Source: Patiria miniata | Lineage: Eukaryota; Echinodermata; Asteroidea; Valvatida; Asterinidae | DNA: 64,000 nt | Assembly (NCBI RefSeq): GCF_015706575.1 | Contig: NW_024037059.1 | Location: 12,127,730-12,191,729 of the forward strand | Direction of reading: 5' to 3' | Part shown: in pieces, positions 11,442-22,689 of the stretch | How positions within the stretch are numbered: position 1 is the first letter of the stretch | Layout: the number at the start of each line of letters is the position of its first letter | The notes under the pieces: generated by a model | What the model was told of the DNA's origin: nothing | The model's input: the letters and a program-made list of their open reading frames with translations, nothing else | Databases searched by the model: none | Program-made: the position numbers and the translations under genes

Positions 11442-11930
11442 AGGGGCCGTTCACAATTATCAACAGTTTCACAAGTGTACAAAGAGTACACTTTTTCAAG
11501 ACCCCCCCCCCCTCCCCCCTAAAAGTCTATATATAGACACTTACATGTGATTTAAAGGGTTTTTGTAACTTTTGTAGATCAAGTTTTTGGCCATGACATG
11601 TGACACCGGCCGTTAAAAACACGCAGTGGATACGGACTATACATGTACATGTACATACAGTACATTTTCATGTACGTGTGTAGGACAATGCCGCGCATGC
11701 TGTACACAATACGTTCATGGGATGCAATGCGGGGCCTGGCGCGGGGCGCGACCGGCTCGGCAAGTGCTCGATCGGTTGCGGCTTTCGGCTGTGGCGACGG
11801 GCGAGAAAACAGATCGACATTTAAAAAAAAAAAAAAAATGTACGGCGGCCATTAACCCCCTCCCCCCCCCCCCCCCCCCAGCGTACGGTTTGTACGCTCT
11901 TGAAAATGTTGATAATTGTGAATGGCCCCT
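11442..11930. mobile_element. Non-autonomous TIR element, about 490 bp
   Basis: Terminal inverted repeats AGGGGCC(G/A)TTCACAATTA continue as TCAACA at both ends (11442-11465 and 11907-11930). After the TIRs there is a further partly inverted section with GTACAA...GTAC motifs. The interior is GC-rich around 11720-11800 and contains poly-C and poly-A runs, with no transposase. A target duplication could not be defined. The superfamily is unknown; hAT-like MITEs are one possibility. Confidence 0.65.
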
Positions 11931-12093
11931 AAAAGACAGCGATTTCGTAAATTTACAGAGGTACGAGTAGACCATTTGTGAGCCCCCCCCCCCCCCCCCC
12001 CACCCCAGCAGAAATTAACAGCAATAAACCCAAATGAAATACCTAACATGCAAACTGATGAAGCCAGCAAACGTGTCTGATCAATAAACGATT

Positions 12094-12265
12094 TCAGTAA
12101 CCGGTTGCCTCTCCACCACAAACGACAACAGCTGGGATTACTTTTCTGAGATGCGAAATGTAGCTTCGACACTTCGATGGAGTCATCCGTGTTGTCCAGA
12201 ACTTTGTGATTCCTTCTCTCAGTTCGTCCTTCTCTCAGTTCATCCTTCGTCGTAGGCTTGTGAAT
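12094..12265 (-). pseudogene. Tc1/mariner transposase, exon 3
   Basis: After the acceptor CTATACAG the exon reads IHKPTTKDELREG, continues as ITKFWTTRMTPSKCRSYISH and then HLRKVIPAVVVCGGEATGY, and stops at 12094-12096. This is the standard C-terminus of Tc1-type transposases. A 16-bp unit, (T/C)GAACTGAGAGAAGGA on the minus strand, is present twice (12211-12226 and 12227-12242), which throws the second half out of frame. Without the extra unit the exon would be 156 bp, exactly 52 codons including the stop. Confidence 0.85.
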
Positions 12266-13354
12266 CTGTATAGCGGTAAATTAACATAAATTGTGATAAT
12301 TACGTTTTGTTCAATGTATTTGTGACCCGTGTTGTAATTTAGGCCACAAAAAAATTGGGACGGGGAAACTGCTTCTAGATTTTTTCTGGTTTATTTGTCG
12401 TATCTGTGAATTGGAGAAGAGTAGAAAATATGCGTACCGAGTTATCTTCATCCAAGAACAGAATGACTAAGTTAATTACTAAAGTTATACACAAATACTA
12501 CAATTAAATAGAGAAACAGGTAGCAAGTTATTATTTACACACTTAGTTAAATACTAAAAGTGGTGCGGCGACGCGGCTTTTTTTTTTTTTTTACCTGATT
12601 TTTTTTGCCTCTAAATGTAGGCTGATGACTGCAAATGGTGCCCGACTTGACTTAGTGCAAGTGCAAATATATTGGAGTCCAGAGAGGCCACATAAAGCTT
12701 AATCTCGATCATAACCCCATCTAAAAACACGTTAAAATTGTGCAGCAGCAGGATTCCAGTCAAACCAGTGAGTTTGGCGGTTTTGAGACATCATCTTTTA
12801 TTAAAAAAAAAACTTTTTCACTTTGCCAACGCGCACGGCTACGGCGACGCGCGCCCATACCAGAAACCGGAGACTTTCTTTTTTTTGGCCTTAATTGTGG
12901 ATGTAGCTTCTAGCAGCAACCTTAACCGCCCGTCCTCAGTTTACGGTGGCGAGAAAAGCAAACGCCATGCTAATACGCGTCACTTTGTTCACAATACATG
13001 TATTGTACTCAGTGGGATTCTATTTCAAAGTGTATAGGCCTAAAGAACAATTTCAGTGTGAAAACGTACGACATCAATGGTGCGTTTTTTTCTGGTGGAA
13101 GTGCCATCCTGGGTTGTCGTGTTTTTCTTGCCAGGTAGTATAAATAATAATAGGCAACTAAGCGCATACACGCAAGAAAAATGAAAACAACCGTCACGGT
13201 GCGGCCCTTTATGCGGGCACTCAGTAGAGTTCACGAACTGACACTGATCTTCAGTTTCCGATATGCGAGCGCCGCACCCGGATGTATAATTATGAAGTTA
13301 GTTTCTCGAAACAAGTATCGTTTAAATATTTGTAATATTGCTAAAACGCCTCAC

Positions 13355-13483
13355 CTTTCGTAAGAAACATTTCATTTCATTCCAGACCATCTCGATGGGG
13401 TTCATGTCCGGTGACTCTGCAGGCGACTTTATCCAATTGATGTTCTCTTTCTTCATGAAATCATCTGCGTACTTGCTGGTGTG
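13355..13483 (-). CDS. Tc1/mariner transposase, exon 2
   Basis: A 129-bp (43-codon) exon sits between the acceptor TTTGAATTTCAG and the donor AAG/GTGAGG, both phase 0. It encodes HTSKYADDFMKKENINWIKS and PAESPDMNPIEMVWNEMK. The Glu of NPIE is the third catalytic residue. Counted from the Asp in QDND of exon 1 across the splice junction, the spacing is 34 residues, giving the DD34E signature of Tc1 elements. The junction restores the family motif QDNDPK/HTSK precisely, which is strong evidence for the intron (13484-13868). Confidence 0.9.
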
Positions 13484-13868
13484 CTGAAATTCAAACAATA
13501 ACAAGTATTAAAACAAAGGAACTTAGTCAACCAAACATGCTTCATTAACGAACGTTTTGCATACCTTACTTTAGATTTGAAATCAAGTCGGTGATTGACC
13601 GCGCGATTCGGTTCACTTAGTTCGGCACATTGTGGGGACTAAACAACTTTATCTCCAAGGTAAAAATTAAAACAAAGAAGTTTGCCCCCACAAAACCATT
13701 ATTTGCCCACTGTTATAGGCATGCAACCAAGGTCTGTTGCATCTTTAAAAGTGCTATGACAAAAAAAAAGAATCGGCGATACTGCCAATTTTTTTTTTTG
13801 CCTTTTTCACACATGTATAATCATGTTAACAAGGTGAATTACACACAATGATTATGTTTAAGCATTAC

Positions 13869-14611
13869 CTTGGGGTCGTTATCCTGCATGAAACGGTGCC
13901 CATCGGGGTAGCGCTGTTTCAGGAAAGGTAATAGACCCTCCTTTAGAATCGTGTCCGTGTAGAAGTCTTTACGCATGATGCCGTCGAAGATGAAGATCTT
14001 CGTCGAGCCACGGCAACTGATGCCTGCCCAAACGTGAAGTTTGTACGGATGTTTTGGTTTTGGCTTCAAGCGCCGTTTACTTCCGTCATGCACGTTGCGA
14101 AAAGTCATTCTTGAATGTCGGTCCATTTCTACCGATGACTCATCCGTGAAAACGACATCTCTGAAGTCGTCGTTTCTTTGGAGGCATTCAAGGGCATATT
14201 TCAGGCGTTTGACTCTGTTTTCAAGTCTGATAAGCTGGCAGTACTTGGTACCTGTTCGTACCCATCCAAGTCGTCTTCGGGCGCGCTTTATAGTGTTCAA
14301 GGTAAACACAGTTCCCGTTTTCTCCAGAAGAGTTTTTTTGAATATCAACGGAAGTTGTCTCGTCCGATTTTTTTCATGGACTTGTGGATGATTGATAAGC
14401 TCCGTGCGTTCAGGAGACGACGTCGCGTACGTCTTGGCTTGTCCCGTATCAATCCGTCTTGATCAAATTGAGAAATCACTTGGCAAATTGCTCTCTTTGT
14501 GTGAAAATAACCGTCTTTGGCTATTTGAAGTCTTATTGCGTTGGGCTTTACGCCGCGATTTGACAGTTTTAGGATTTGAGTCCGAGCACGGAAAGAAATT
14601 CGACTAGGCAT
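13869..14611 (-). pseudogene. Tc1/mariner transposase, exon 1
   Basis: It starts MPSRISFRARTQILKLSNRG with a helix-turn-helix DNA-binding region (about residues 1-110: RTQILKLSNRGVKPNAIRLQ, RRTRRRLLNARSL). The DDE core follows: VVFTDESSVEMD (first Asp), LHVWAGISCRGSTKIFIFDG, and RFMQDNDPK (second Asp), ending at donor AAG/GTAATG. A run of seven As near codon 80 is one base short of keeping the frame, so the first 80 residues and the remainder lie in different frames. One more base would give 248 codons. With exons 2 and 3 the protein would be about 342 aa, the normal Tc1 length. Apart from the two small lesions it looks young. Confidence 0.85.
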
Positions 14612-15034
14612 AGTCTAAGTCAAACGGGAGAAAAGAAGGAAAGATTTACTCGCTGCTACTCGCTTCAGCTGTAAACTCAATTGTGTGTGTGTTCGTGTGT
14701 GCGTGCTAGCACTGCGCTGACTTGAAAATTAAGGGTCTTGGGCCTAGGTATTAACGTTCAAACTTCAAAGAGTACCACCCGTTTGGGCCGCCCTATTATA
14801 TCGTAGGGGACCGCTGACTTAAGTGTAAAACCGCTGGGCCTACCTTTGTTTGGTAAGCCTAAAGAGTGTATACATTATCACTGAATTACAAAAGTTGGCG
14901 CATGCAGGACCAGAAAGGCTTCAAAGAGTATACCGCTATGAGCATGGAGCTTAGAATGTCAACCTCCTTGTGTGCATAGATTTGTGTGTTATAGCACACA
15001 ATGGCGTGAAGCATGTTCCTATTAGTGTGGCGCG
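14612..15034. other. Upstream of the Tc1 gene; no gene seen
   Basis: No coding sequence is visible. Clear Tc1-type terminal inverted repeats could not be recognised on either side of the transposase gene, so its element boundaries remain unknown. Confidence 0.5.
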
Positions 15035-15937
15035 ACGGGTCTTTCTATGCCTCCCATCATGGAGCTGTTTAATTGCTCCATGCTCCCATCATAGAGCAAG
15101 GACCCAAGGAGTCAGAACTCTTTGGCGATTTACATTTTGACCATTAACATACCAATCCCTCGGGAATGTCTATAGCTACAGCACTGTGACCGCAAGCCTC
15201 GACCATTCAAAGCGTGAATGCCAGCAGCCTTTGAACACGATGATCGTCGCCGCCTTTTTAGTTGGTAACCAACAACCTCCCTATATGCTGCATAATAAGT
15301 CGGGTCACGTCGCTGCTCTTTTGTGAAAATGTATTTTACGACAAGATAGGTTTTTACAACTGCGCAGTTGTTAGATGTGAGTTATGAACTCAAGTTAGCA
15401 ATGTGCAGTTGTTGGTGCTTAAAAGCGTTATCTGTCCCTGTATAAATTTGGAGATAAATTGGATTTCTTTCAGATAAGTTTTCATGTATTTTCAGACATT
15501 TTAATTGGCAATATATCATTGATGAAATGTGGGGTTTTTTTTGAAAATTTCACAAGTTTTCACATTTAAGGTACAGAGCATTTTGTTCTTCATGAAATGA
15601 TTGTTCCATTGATGTTGACCACATTTATATACAGTATCATCCAACTGCGAACAAACACTTCAAAATCATTCATTTTTAGCGATGTATGACAACTGCGCAT
15701 GCGTATTTACCATGGTACTGTCTATGAAGCCATGCAAACTCCTTTTTCTGGCATTAGTGAGCGCGGATCTCTATTGTGTCAAGATTAGCGTAGTGAGCAA
15801 CTGAGCAAGCTGGCCGCCAGGTGCTTTCTATTGTAGCTTTCGAGCGCGGCGACCATCATTTTACTTTTGAAGTCTTGGAGTACGAACTCCTTGGGTCCTT
15901 GCTCTATGCTCCCATGGAGGAAGGAATAGACCTTTCT
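15035..15937. mobile_element. Putative non-autonomous TIR element, about 0.9 kb
   Basis: CATAGAGCAAGGACCCAAGG followed by AGT at about 15096-15118 is repeated exactly, inverted, at about 15886-15908. Outside this, GGTCTTTC..TGCCTCC on the left is mirrored imperfectly by GGAGGAAGGAATAGACC on the right. The interior has no coding capacity. Ends and target duplication could not be fixed. Confidence 0.5.
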
Positions 15938-18662
15938 TCACCGGGCATTCACGGCAAAACAACAAACGTTAACAGTTCAAAATGTTGGATACATAATGGA
16001 GGAATTCCTCCATGGATACATGCATGAAGTATAGCCATTTTGAAAGGTAGTCGAGAAAACATCATTCAGGGATAATGTTTATATTCAAATGTAAAGCAGA
16101 GTGCAACTAAATCTGACAACGTTTTAGCGCACTGCATGCAGTGAATGTTGTATATTCCAAGAAAACAATATTCTAGGATCTCGATTTCAAATCAAAGTTG
16201 CCGAGAAATGAAACGAATTGCGCCCGGGGCCGAATTCATCGTCCAGACCGGTCACATTACAATCGTGAATGATTGTACGTCGATCGTTCCAACACCAAAT
16301 TGACAACGAACTACATGTACTATGGAAAATTCCAAAAATGCGTCTTCACAGACCTTGTTGGAATGGCCTTCTTTCATTTGATTTGCCCGTAAGAATAATT
16401 TCAAAGGGACTTAATTTCGTGCCATTACTTTTGTTTCAACAATAGTTTCATCAGTTACTTGCTGCAAATGATGGATTATATACGCAGCTGTAATTAATAC
16501 TAAATAAATTACTGAGAGCGCTGATGAGCCGGATGACACGTTACCTTAGAATACATGAATAAGTAACTCGTGTGTGTACACAGTCAGTGCAAAATGCATA
16601 AAAGACGTTTTAATAACGCGGGTGCTGCTCGAAATGTCTTAGCAATACGGCACAAGAAAATTTGACGCCCGAAATGCTGATGCACGTGGCAGCCTGCAAT
16701 CTGTAGGAAGTGAAGTCGTTTTCAAGTAAAGTATGAGCCCATGCGGAAAGATGGTAAAATTAGCTCTTATTTTTAAAGACCGTGTAACTCAATTTGTATT
16801 TGTCTTGCGGACTGGCAACATTTTTGTCTTGGCGGAAAAGCTAATGAACTGTACTTCATATGATATGTTTCGAAATTTGCAAGTTCTTTTTTAGCTGTGA
16901 AAAGGGGGCTTAAGACCAAACAAAAAATGGTGTGTTTACGGAAACCCGACCGACCTGAAAATTTGTCTGCCAAATTACCGACTTCAAACTTTTTATTGCC
17001 ATTTTGAAGGTTGATATTGGTAATTTTAAATGAACAAATTTCAAATATTTCAAGTACTTTTAATTATTTGCCACGAACATAAGCCATTTTCCACACTTGA
17101 AACTGACCATGATTTGACACAAACATACCTGTGTTAAACGTGCGAAAATCAAAATGTCTTCTCAAAACTTGAATTTTGCGCAAACGCATTGAGGTGAACT
17201 GGTGCGCCTGGCCGACGGACGGCAGGGTTATATACATGTAGAATAAAAGTCCCCACGTGCAATACAAACGTGCGTACTGCATTATCAGCCCGATACGTAC
17301 GCCGACAAAAATGCTCATCAAATTTTTCAGCCCCCGGTACTCACAAAATAATTATTATACACGCCATTAAAATGCACAATATAATCGTTACGTACGCCAT
17401 TATTTCATCTTGACGTGCATAATCATGGCAAAATCTTGAAAAATCCCCTAGTTCTGATGCACGTGTGATCAAAATGCACACAACTATTTCTGTTAGAAAC
17501 CCAGCTAGCGCTGCCTGCGGGGCATTATATGCATGGTTCCCTTCGCGTGCTAACGGAATCGATGCTATGATGAAGGACAGGAACCAGTGACTACTTGCCT
17601 ACACATACGTCGTAGTATGCATGATGACAGTGCAATCGGCCGAAGTTGGATCGTAAACTAAATACCAAACAAACATCCATGGAAAAAGAGAATTTACGCG
17701 AATTAATTCACATAATTATTTCTTTGTTTTCTGTGTACATGTATATGTTTTCCATTGATATGACGCGATTGCAAAGCTCGAACTTGTGGCAAAACATCGT
17801 AGCTGGCCGGGTTTTTGCAGTAGTGCAAGATTTTCGGCCACGTGGGATGGGCTGCACTGTGAAGAGCCGCACACAGTGCAGTAATGCACAGACTGATACT
17901 GCGCGGTGAGCACGGCGCTACGGCCAGCCAGACTGAATGTTGGCGGCGCCAGCGGCAGTGATTTATGATATAATAGAATCACCCACCTCAAAATGAATAC
18001 CGACCAACGTTTTCCTTTTCAAATTTGCTGTGATCGTCTAATAGTAATACCGAAGTTCATTGCGAAATGAAAGTGTTATCATCACAATGATAATGTTCTT
18101 CTTGATCATGTTGATTGTTTCGTATGTACGAAGCATTTCTTAAGCACCCGATCCTGGAAAAAAATTGAATGCATGCTGTAACTCAAACTATGATTATGAA
18201 AAGTGGCATTAACACTTTTGGCATCACACAAATTTATTTTCCTAAAAGTCAAATCTGTGAAATATTTCCTTCACTCGAGGTGTAAACTTCTTAATGATGG
18301 TAAATTAATCTAACATTTCAGCCGAAAGCAGACTGACTGAAAGTTCAGCACAAGATCGTGGCATAATGGGTTTTATGACTGTAAATTCACAACAGCACCT
18401 CTAACCGCAAGATAAGAATGTGTGCCGCGTGGTCGTGGTGATTAAAAGGACGTTTAGGCCACAGTAGAGGACAGTGTCTTTTATATGTTCGTTGCATGAT
18501 AGCATGAAGTTAATCACCTTGGCCAAACCGCAGACTGTTTGCCTACATGAGGAGGGCGAAGTTTTATGCGTGTGCGTAATGCACGCTCCGATAATAGCAG
18601 GGGCATTAACCGGTACCCGCTGTTTATCGAGGGTCGTGATTCGCTAACCGTGAGCGGGACTG
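15938..18662. other. Long non-coding stretch
   Basis: No supportable coding exon, tRNA or long repeat was found on either strand. A moderately CpG-richer patch lies at 17.79-17.96 kb. Short frames in the interval have no protein-like composition. Confidence 0.5.
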
Positions 18663-19432
18663 TAAGTATGCATTTGTGTACCCATAGTCAAGCATTTGGT
18701 AAATGAGATCTGTATTTGGAGCAGTGTAACCTTGCAATGGAATAGGGAGAATGAGAGTGTTTGTGCAAGTTACAGCCCTTGGGAGATAAGAGGCAGATGG
18801 CATCCCATTCATTTACGGTGCAAGCCCAATTTTTGGTATCATTGTACTTCCAGTGGTCCTGTACAACGAACTTAACCGATTGACTCACAAGTCACAGTTA
18901 AACATTTGACTTGCCCATCATAGTTGAAGAGCAGATCACACATTGTTTGCATGCTGATCGTTTGCAACCCTGTTGATATGTTATTGGTTGTTGTTTAGAA
19001 GCAAAGCTGTCGAGATTATTGATGACGCAACTTAATCCTCTACCTGTATTTGCCTGTTGTGCTTAAACCTTCCACGAGTTGTTTAAGTGCACTACCGGCC
19101 TTCGTGGTTGCAGCCCCAAGCAAATCTTAAGCCAGATGGGTAGCAAAGAAAGTGATAGGTGGACCTCTTGGAGAAGACACAAGCCTATATAAATAAACTT
19201 TGTTACAAGTAGGTTATAATTAAGAGCTGCAATACATGTTATTCAGCGAAATTAACTTCTCACTGACCAGTAAATTTGCCTTTTATTTCAGGAATCACTC
19301 TTGTACAGTAAATTAATTCATGGGGTGTAAATGCAGTGTTCTTAGCAGAATCGACCTTATAGTGATTGCTTAGTGTTCAAAAAATATAAATGCGATAATT
19401 ATTATCATTGTCTTCTGTTAAAATACTTTTCC
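18663..19432. repeat. Dispersed repeat A, copy 2 (longest)
   Basis: The first 418 bp match 7580-8000. From about 18840 to 19432 it matches 24981-25645, where copy 3 carries an extra 85 bp or so. The minus strand has the same protein-like pieces (KFVVQDHWKYNDTKNWACT, NEWDAICLLSPKG) as copy 1. Its family is unknown. Confidence 0.8.
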
Positions 19433-19697
19433 TTTATGCTATCTCTGATTTTGTTCATGCCGGCATTATCAAGGTCTCTTCCCATTAAATTCCTCTCCAC
19501 CATGGAAGTTCGACCTTGCCAGCTCTTCAAAAGGCGTTATTGACCTTAGCTAATATATCGTCAAAGTTGCTCTCGTTCATCACAACCAAGTTTTCATTTG
19601 ATCCTATGAACGCGATCCTTCATACCAGTTGACAGTAGTTTGACTCTGGACTGGTGAGCTGCGAGATTGCTGTTTCTCTGCCCTCAGCTCCCAGACG

Positions 19698-19892
19698 TCA
19701 GCTCACAGCTCTTTCACAACCTTTGAAAGATTGTCCAGTTTCGATTGCATCAAAGCATTCTGGGCAAGAATGCGCTGCTGGAACTAACTTTCTAAACCTC
19801 CGATGAAAGATAGATCCTCTGGCATATAGAGTAATCCTCTGGGATATCTTGGCTTGGCTGGGGTTGCCAGTTGCAGGCAATATGAATCTCAT
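19698..19892 (-). pseudogene. Coding-like fragment, unrecognised
   Basis: A 64-codon frame contains ITLYARGSIFHRRFRKLV and SCPECFDAIETGQSFKGC. The CPEC motif and general composition look protein-like, but no family is recognised. It lies downstream on the same strand as repeat D copy 2 and may be part of the same element. Confidence 0.3.
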
Positions 19893-20207
19893 GGTCTATT
19901 CTAAGAAACCTGTATGATCAATAAAACCTCACGTATTCTTGTCGTCATTAGGCACACTGGCAAGAATATTGGGTACTCCAAATCTATTACATCAAAAATA
20001 TATTCAACATTATCATGGGATGTTACCCCCTCCCATAGCCTTTCGAGAATACATGTATTACTCAATATAACCCCAAATGTGGGACGGCTTCTTCGAATTT
20101 ATCTTGATCAAGGTGTCTGGATCTAACTTGATAATCATACAAATCTGCCTGGTATTTTTAATATGTTTCTCACCCAGGCTTGAAGACGATAGTTTCTTCT
20201 TGGATCG

Positions 20208-20631
20208 TCCCCTTCATATTCCCCTTACAAAAAAGTTCTGTGGAATTCTTTTAATAATTTTGGTTGATGTGTATGATCCGTCTTTCGTAGATGCAGAGAA
20301 GGCACTTTTACTTTCATGGAACTTTTTGCTTGCCTTTTCCATGCCACCAGCAACGAGAGAGGAGTAGTCGCCACAGATGCATTTATGGTCAGGCGTCAGA
20401 CTTGTAATGTCCAGGGAAGTTAAAATGTCTGCTGCTGTTGTATCGGTTACATGAATCTTCCCAGTGTTCCAGAAATGGGGATTTTTTCACCATGTCTAGA
20501 CAAAGGCCTTTCACAGTTCGCATCATTTCGCATCCAAACTTATACACTGCATTTTCAGCGGCTGCTTCATCAACAAAACAAAATGTGGACTTTTAATATA
20601 GATATAGGTTTAATCAGAGTATGAGACACTG
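20208..20631 (-). pseudogene. Dispersed coding-like repeat D, copy 2
   Basis: This is a better preserved copy of 6187-6597. The minus strand reads FCFVDEAAAENAVYKFGCEM, then MMRTVKGLCLDMVKKSPFLE and HWEDS. In a second frame it reads TAADILTSLDITSLTPDHKC and ASKKFHESKSAFSASTKDGS. The two frames may be two exons or a single broken gene. No family is recognised. The right end, GAGTATGAGACACTG, is the same in both copies. Confidence 0.55.
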
Positions 20632-20845
20632 TCATAAAAGACAGATTTACCTGTACTGGCTGTGCACGGCCCCTGGACTGCTAGCTCCCCGAGCCAAGCT
20701 AGCTAGCTCAGTAGCTGTGTACGGTTGAGGGGCCCTGGCCGCGACCGTGCCTGCATGCATGCGCGACTGACTCATTGCTGGGAGTGAGAGAGAAAAAAAA
20801 CATGCAAAATATACTACAGCTATGTACATGTACATTTTGATTTAC

Positions 20846-21005
20846 CTTTATAAACCATCAAGCCCTGCTTTTCAACCTTTAAGGCCCTGAACTTTTCCTT
20901 CAATCCATCATACTTGGCACACCGCGTGCATGGTGCAGGTTTGGTGCCATGTTCATGATGAACTTTTAGTTTCTGTCCATTAGTGCACTTTGTTCTCACT
21001 CCATA
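20846..21005 (-). CDS. Possible exon with Cys/His motif
   Basis: The minus strand encodes VRTKCTNGQKLKVHHEHGTK, then PAPCTRCAKYDGLKEKFRAL and KVEKQGLMVYK, ending at a TAAAG/GTAAAT donor. The C-x..-C-x2-C and HHEH residues suggest a zinc-binding module. The frame is closed upstream by a stop near 21010, so the exon start is uncertain. Its right end overlaps the start of the 0.9-kb duplication at about 20991. Confidence 0.4.
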
Positions 21006-21895
21006 TAATTAAGGAAGATGCTGAGTTTTGACTTCTGAGTGAAGGGCACCAAGCCTGCGTTATGGCTGCATCACATGCGGGGAAGAAAATTGAAACACAG
21101 GTGCGCATGTATGTTAAAGAAACAGGATTCTAGTTTTGGTCAGGAAACCAGTCTGAATTACTCTGTGCAGCTAGGTTTGTATCAAGACTGTGTGCGCACA
21201 TGTACCCATGCATGTACCTGTTCTGTTTCTTCCATTTCGATGTCTTCATCTCTATCCAAAGCCGAGCAGGTCGCTTTGTATTCCTCTGCCCAACACCAAG
21301 GGTCTTGGACGTGCTTGGCCGCGTTATGGCTGCATCATATGCGGGGAAGAAAATTGAAACACAGGTGCGCATGTATGTTAAAGAAACAGGATTCTAGTAT
21401 TGGTCAGGAAACCAGTCTGAATTACTTTGTGCAGCTAGGTTTGTATCAAGACTGTGTGCGCACATGTACCCATGCATGTACCTGTTCTGTTTCTTCCATT
21501 TCGATGTCTTCATCTCTATCCAAAGCCGAGCAGGTCGCTTTGTATTCCTCTGCCCAACACCAAGGGCCATGGACGTGCTTGGCATGGCAGAGTCATCGCT
21601 GGGAGTCACATCGACCAAATCATCTTGCTGCTTTTCCAGCTCTCATTGTTTTCCTTTGATGTATTTGAAAAATGTCCCAACACTTAACATACACTCTCTC
21701 TGCGCAAAAACGTATGAGACTGCATGATCTGAACATTTCTAAGTGCTTTCTCGGTGAATGCTTCAATATTTTCCCTGCCAAAAAAGAAGACTTTTTAGGA
21801 CAAAAGACCTAGGCCTACATCATTTTTTGTACATGCATTATCTCTTTCTTTCTATGTGTTCCACTGTTTCTTTCAGTCCATCCAGTGTGCAAGAC
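20991..21895. repeat. 0.9-kb duplication, copy 1, with internal tandem dimer
   Basis: It matches 23301-24049 from TGTTCTCACTCCATATAATT through TTCAGTCCATCCA. Inside copy 1 a unit of about 276 bp (starting at the GCGTTATGGCTGCATCA motif) is present twice, at about 21055-21330 and 21331-21607. The 206-codon plus-strand frame that spans it is only a translation of this dimer. The genuine coding sense seems to be minus: SAMPSTSMALGVGQRNTKRP then ARL. Confidence 0.85.
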
Positions 21896-22677
21896 CATAT
21901 TCAGTGGCTTTGGTGGAGAACTTCACTGCCTCGGGGTAGCATATTGTGTTGATCAAGGACTCGGATGGCATTCTAGGATCAGAATGACATGCTGCCTTGA
22001 GCATGGATGCTGTTATTCTACCTGCCCTGAATGAGTACCAAAGCTTTGAGTTTCCTTGATCTCTTGTAAGTTCTTCAACTCGAATGGCCTGTTTTTCTGT
22101 TACTTTGAAGGAACTCATTGCCTTTTCACATTCAGCTATAACGTCACCATAAGACTTCCCTTGCAAATTGACATCATAACTTTGTAAGGGGTGTTGGCAG
22201 TTCTGAATCAGTGGCTCTGGGTATGAATTGCTGATTATGTGGAGCAACCACAGAAAGAATGGCCGGCTTGGATGATGACTTGCTAATATCAGTGAAAAGT
22301 GTTGACATCTCTTGTGAGGTGGGGGCTGGAATACTTCGTGATGGCTTTGGCTCAGGATATGCGGGGGCTTCGCCTTCTAAAATCTTGCCTAACTTAGCCT
22401 TCTTGCTTCGAGAAGATGTAAAGTCTATCTGCTGAATCTCTTGAAAGTCTGCCTTCTTCAGCGATGGTACCAGTCAGTATGCCTTCTCCTGGGTGACGGT
22501 CTTCTTTTCCCGCTGTCTATTTATGAACTCTACCGCAAACAGCAGGGCTCCAACATGGGTACATGTCTCAGCCAAACCGGCCATGCAGTCGCAGTAGGCT
22601 GAATGGATTGTTCCATCAATGCTGGCAATGACCCATGGTTGCAATGGCTTCTTGCTAAGCCTTTGGGAGTGCAAAAC
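21873..22677 (-). pseudogene. SWIM finger plus YqaJ-type exonuclease, truncated
   Basis: After a TTATTTTGCAG acceptor at 22677 the strand encodes VLHSQRLSKKPLQPWVIAS and a SWIM zinc finger (CDCMAGLAETCTHVGALLFA). A linker follows (LVPSLKKADFQEIQQIDFTS, then a Pro-rich part), and then a YqaJ-like domain: LWYSFRAGRITASMLKAAC, ESLINTICYPEAVKFSTKAT, EYGLAHW. YqaJ is the lambda-exonuclease-type nuclease fold, and SWIM-YqaJ proteins are common in invertebrate mobile elements. There is one in-frame TGA (probably an old Trp codon) and one frame shift in the linker. The sequence stops at the edge of the 0.9-kb duplication, before the catalytic D/ExK part. Confidence 0.75.
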
Positions 22678-22689
22678 CTGCAAAATAAA

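Noticed and set aside
11626-11975. Overlapping frames on both strands rich in Pro or Gly
   Set aside because: Driven by poly-C and GC-rich sequence inside a non-autonomous TIR element.
16515-16545. Hammerhead ribozyme core (CTGATGAG)
   Set aside because: The matching GAAA core and stems are missing.
21039-21659. 206-codon plus-strand frame
   Set aside because: It is the translation of a 276-bp tandem dimer. The better protein-like frame (GVGQRNTKRPAR) is on the minus strand.
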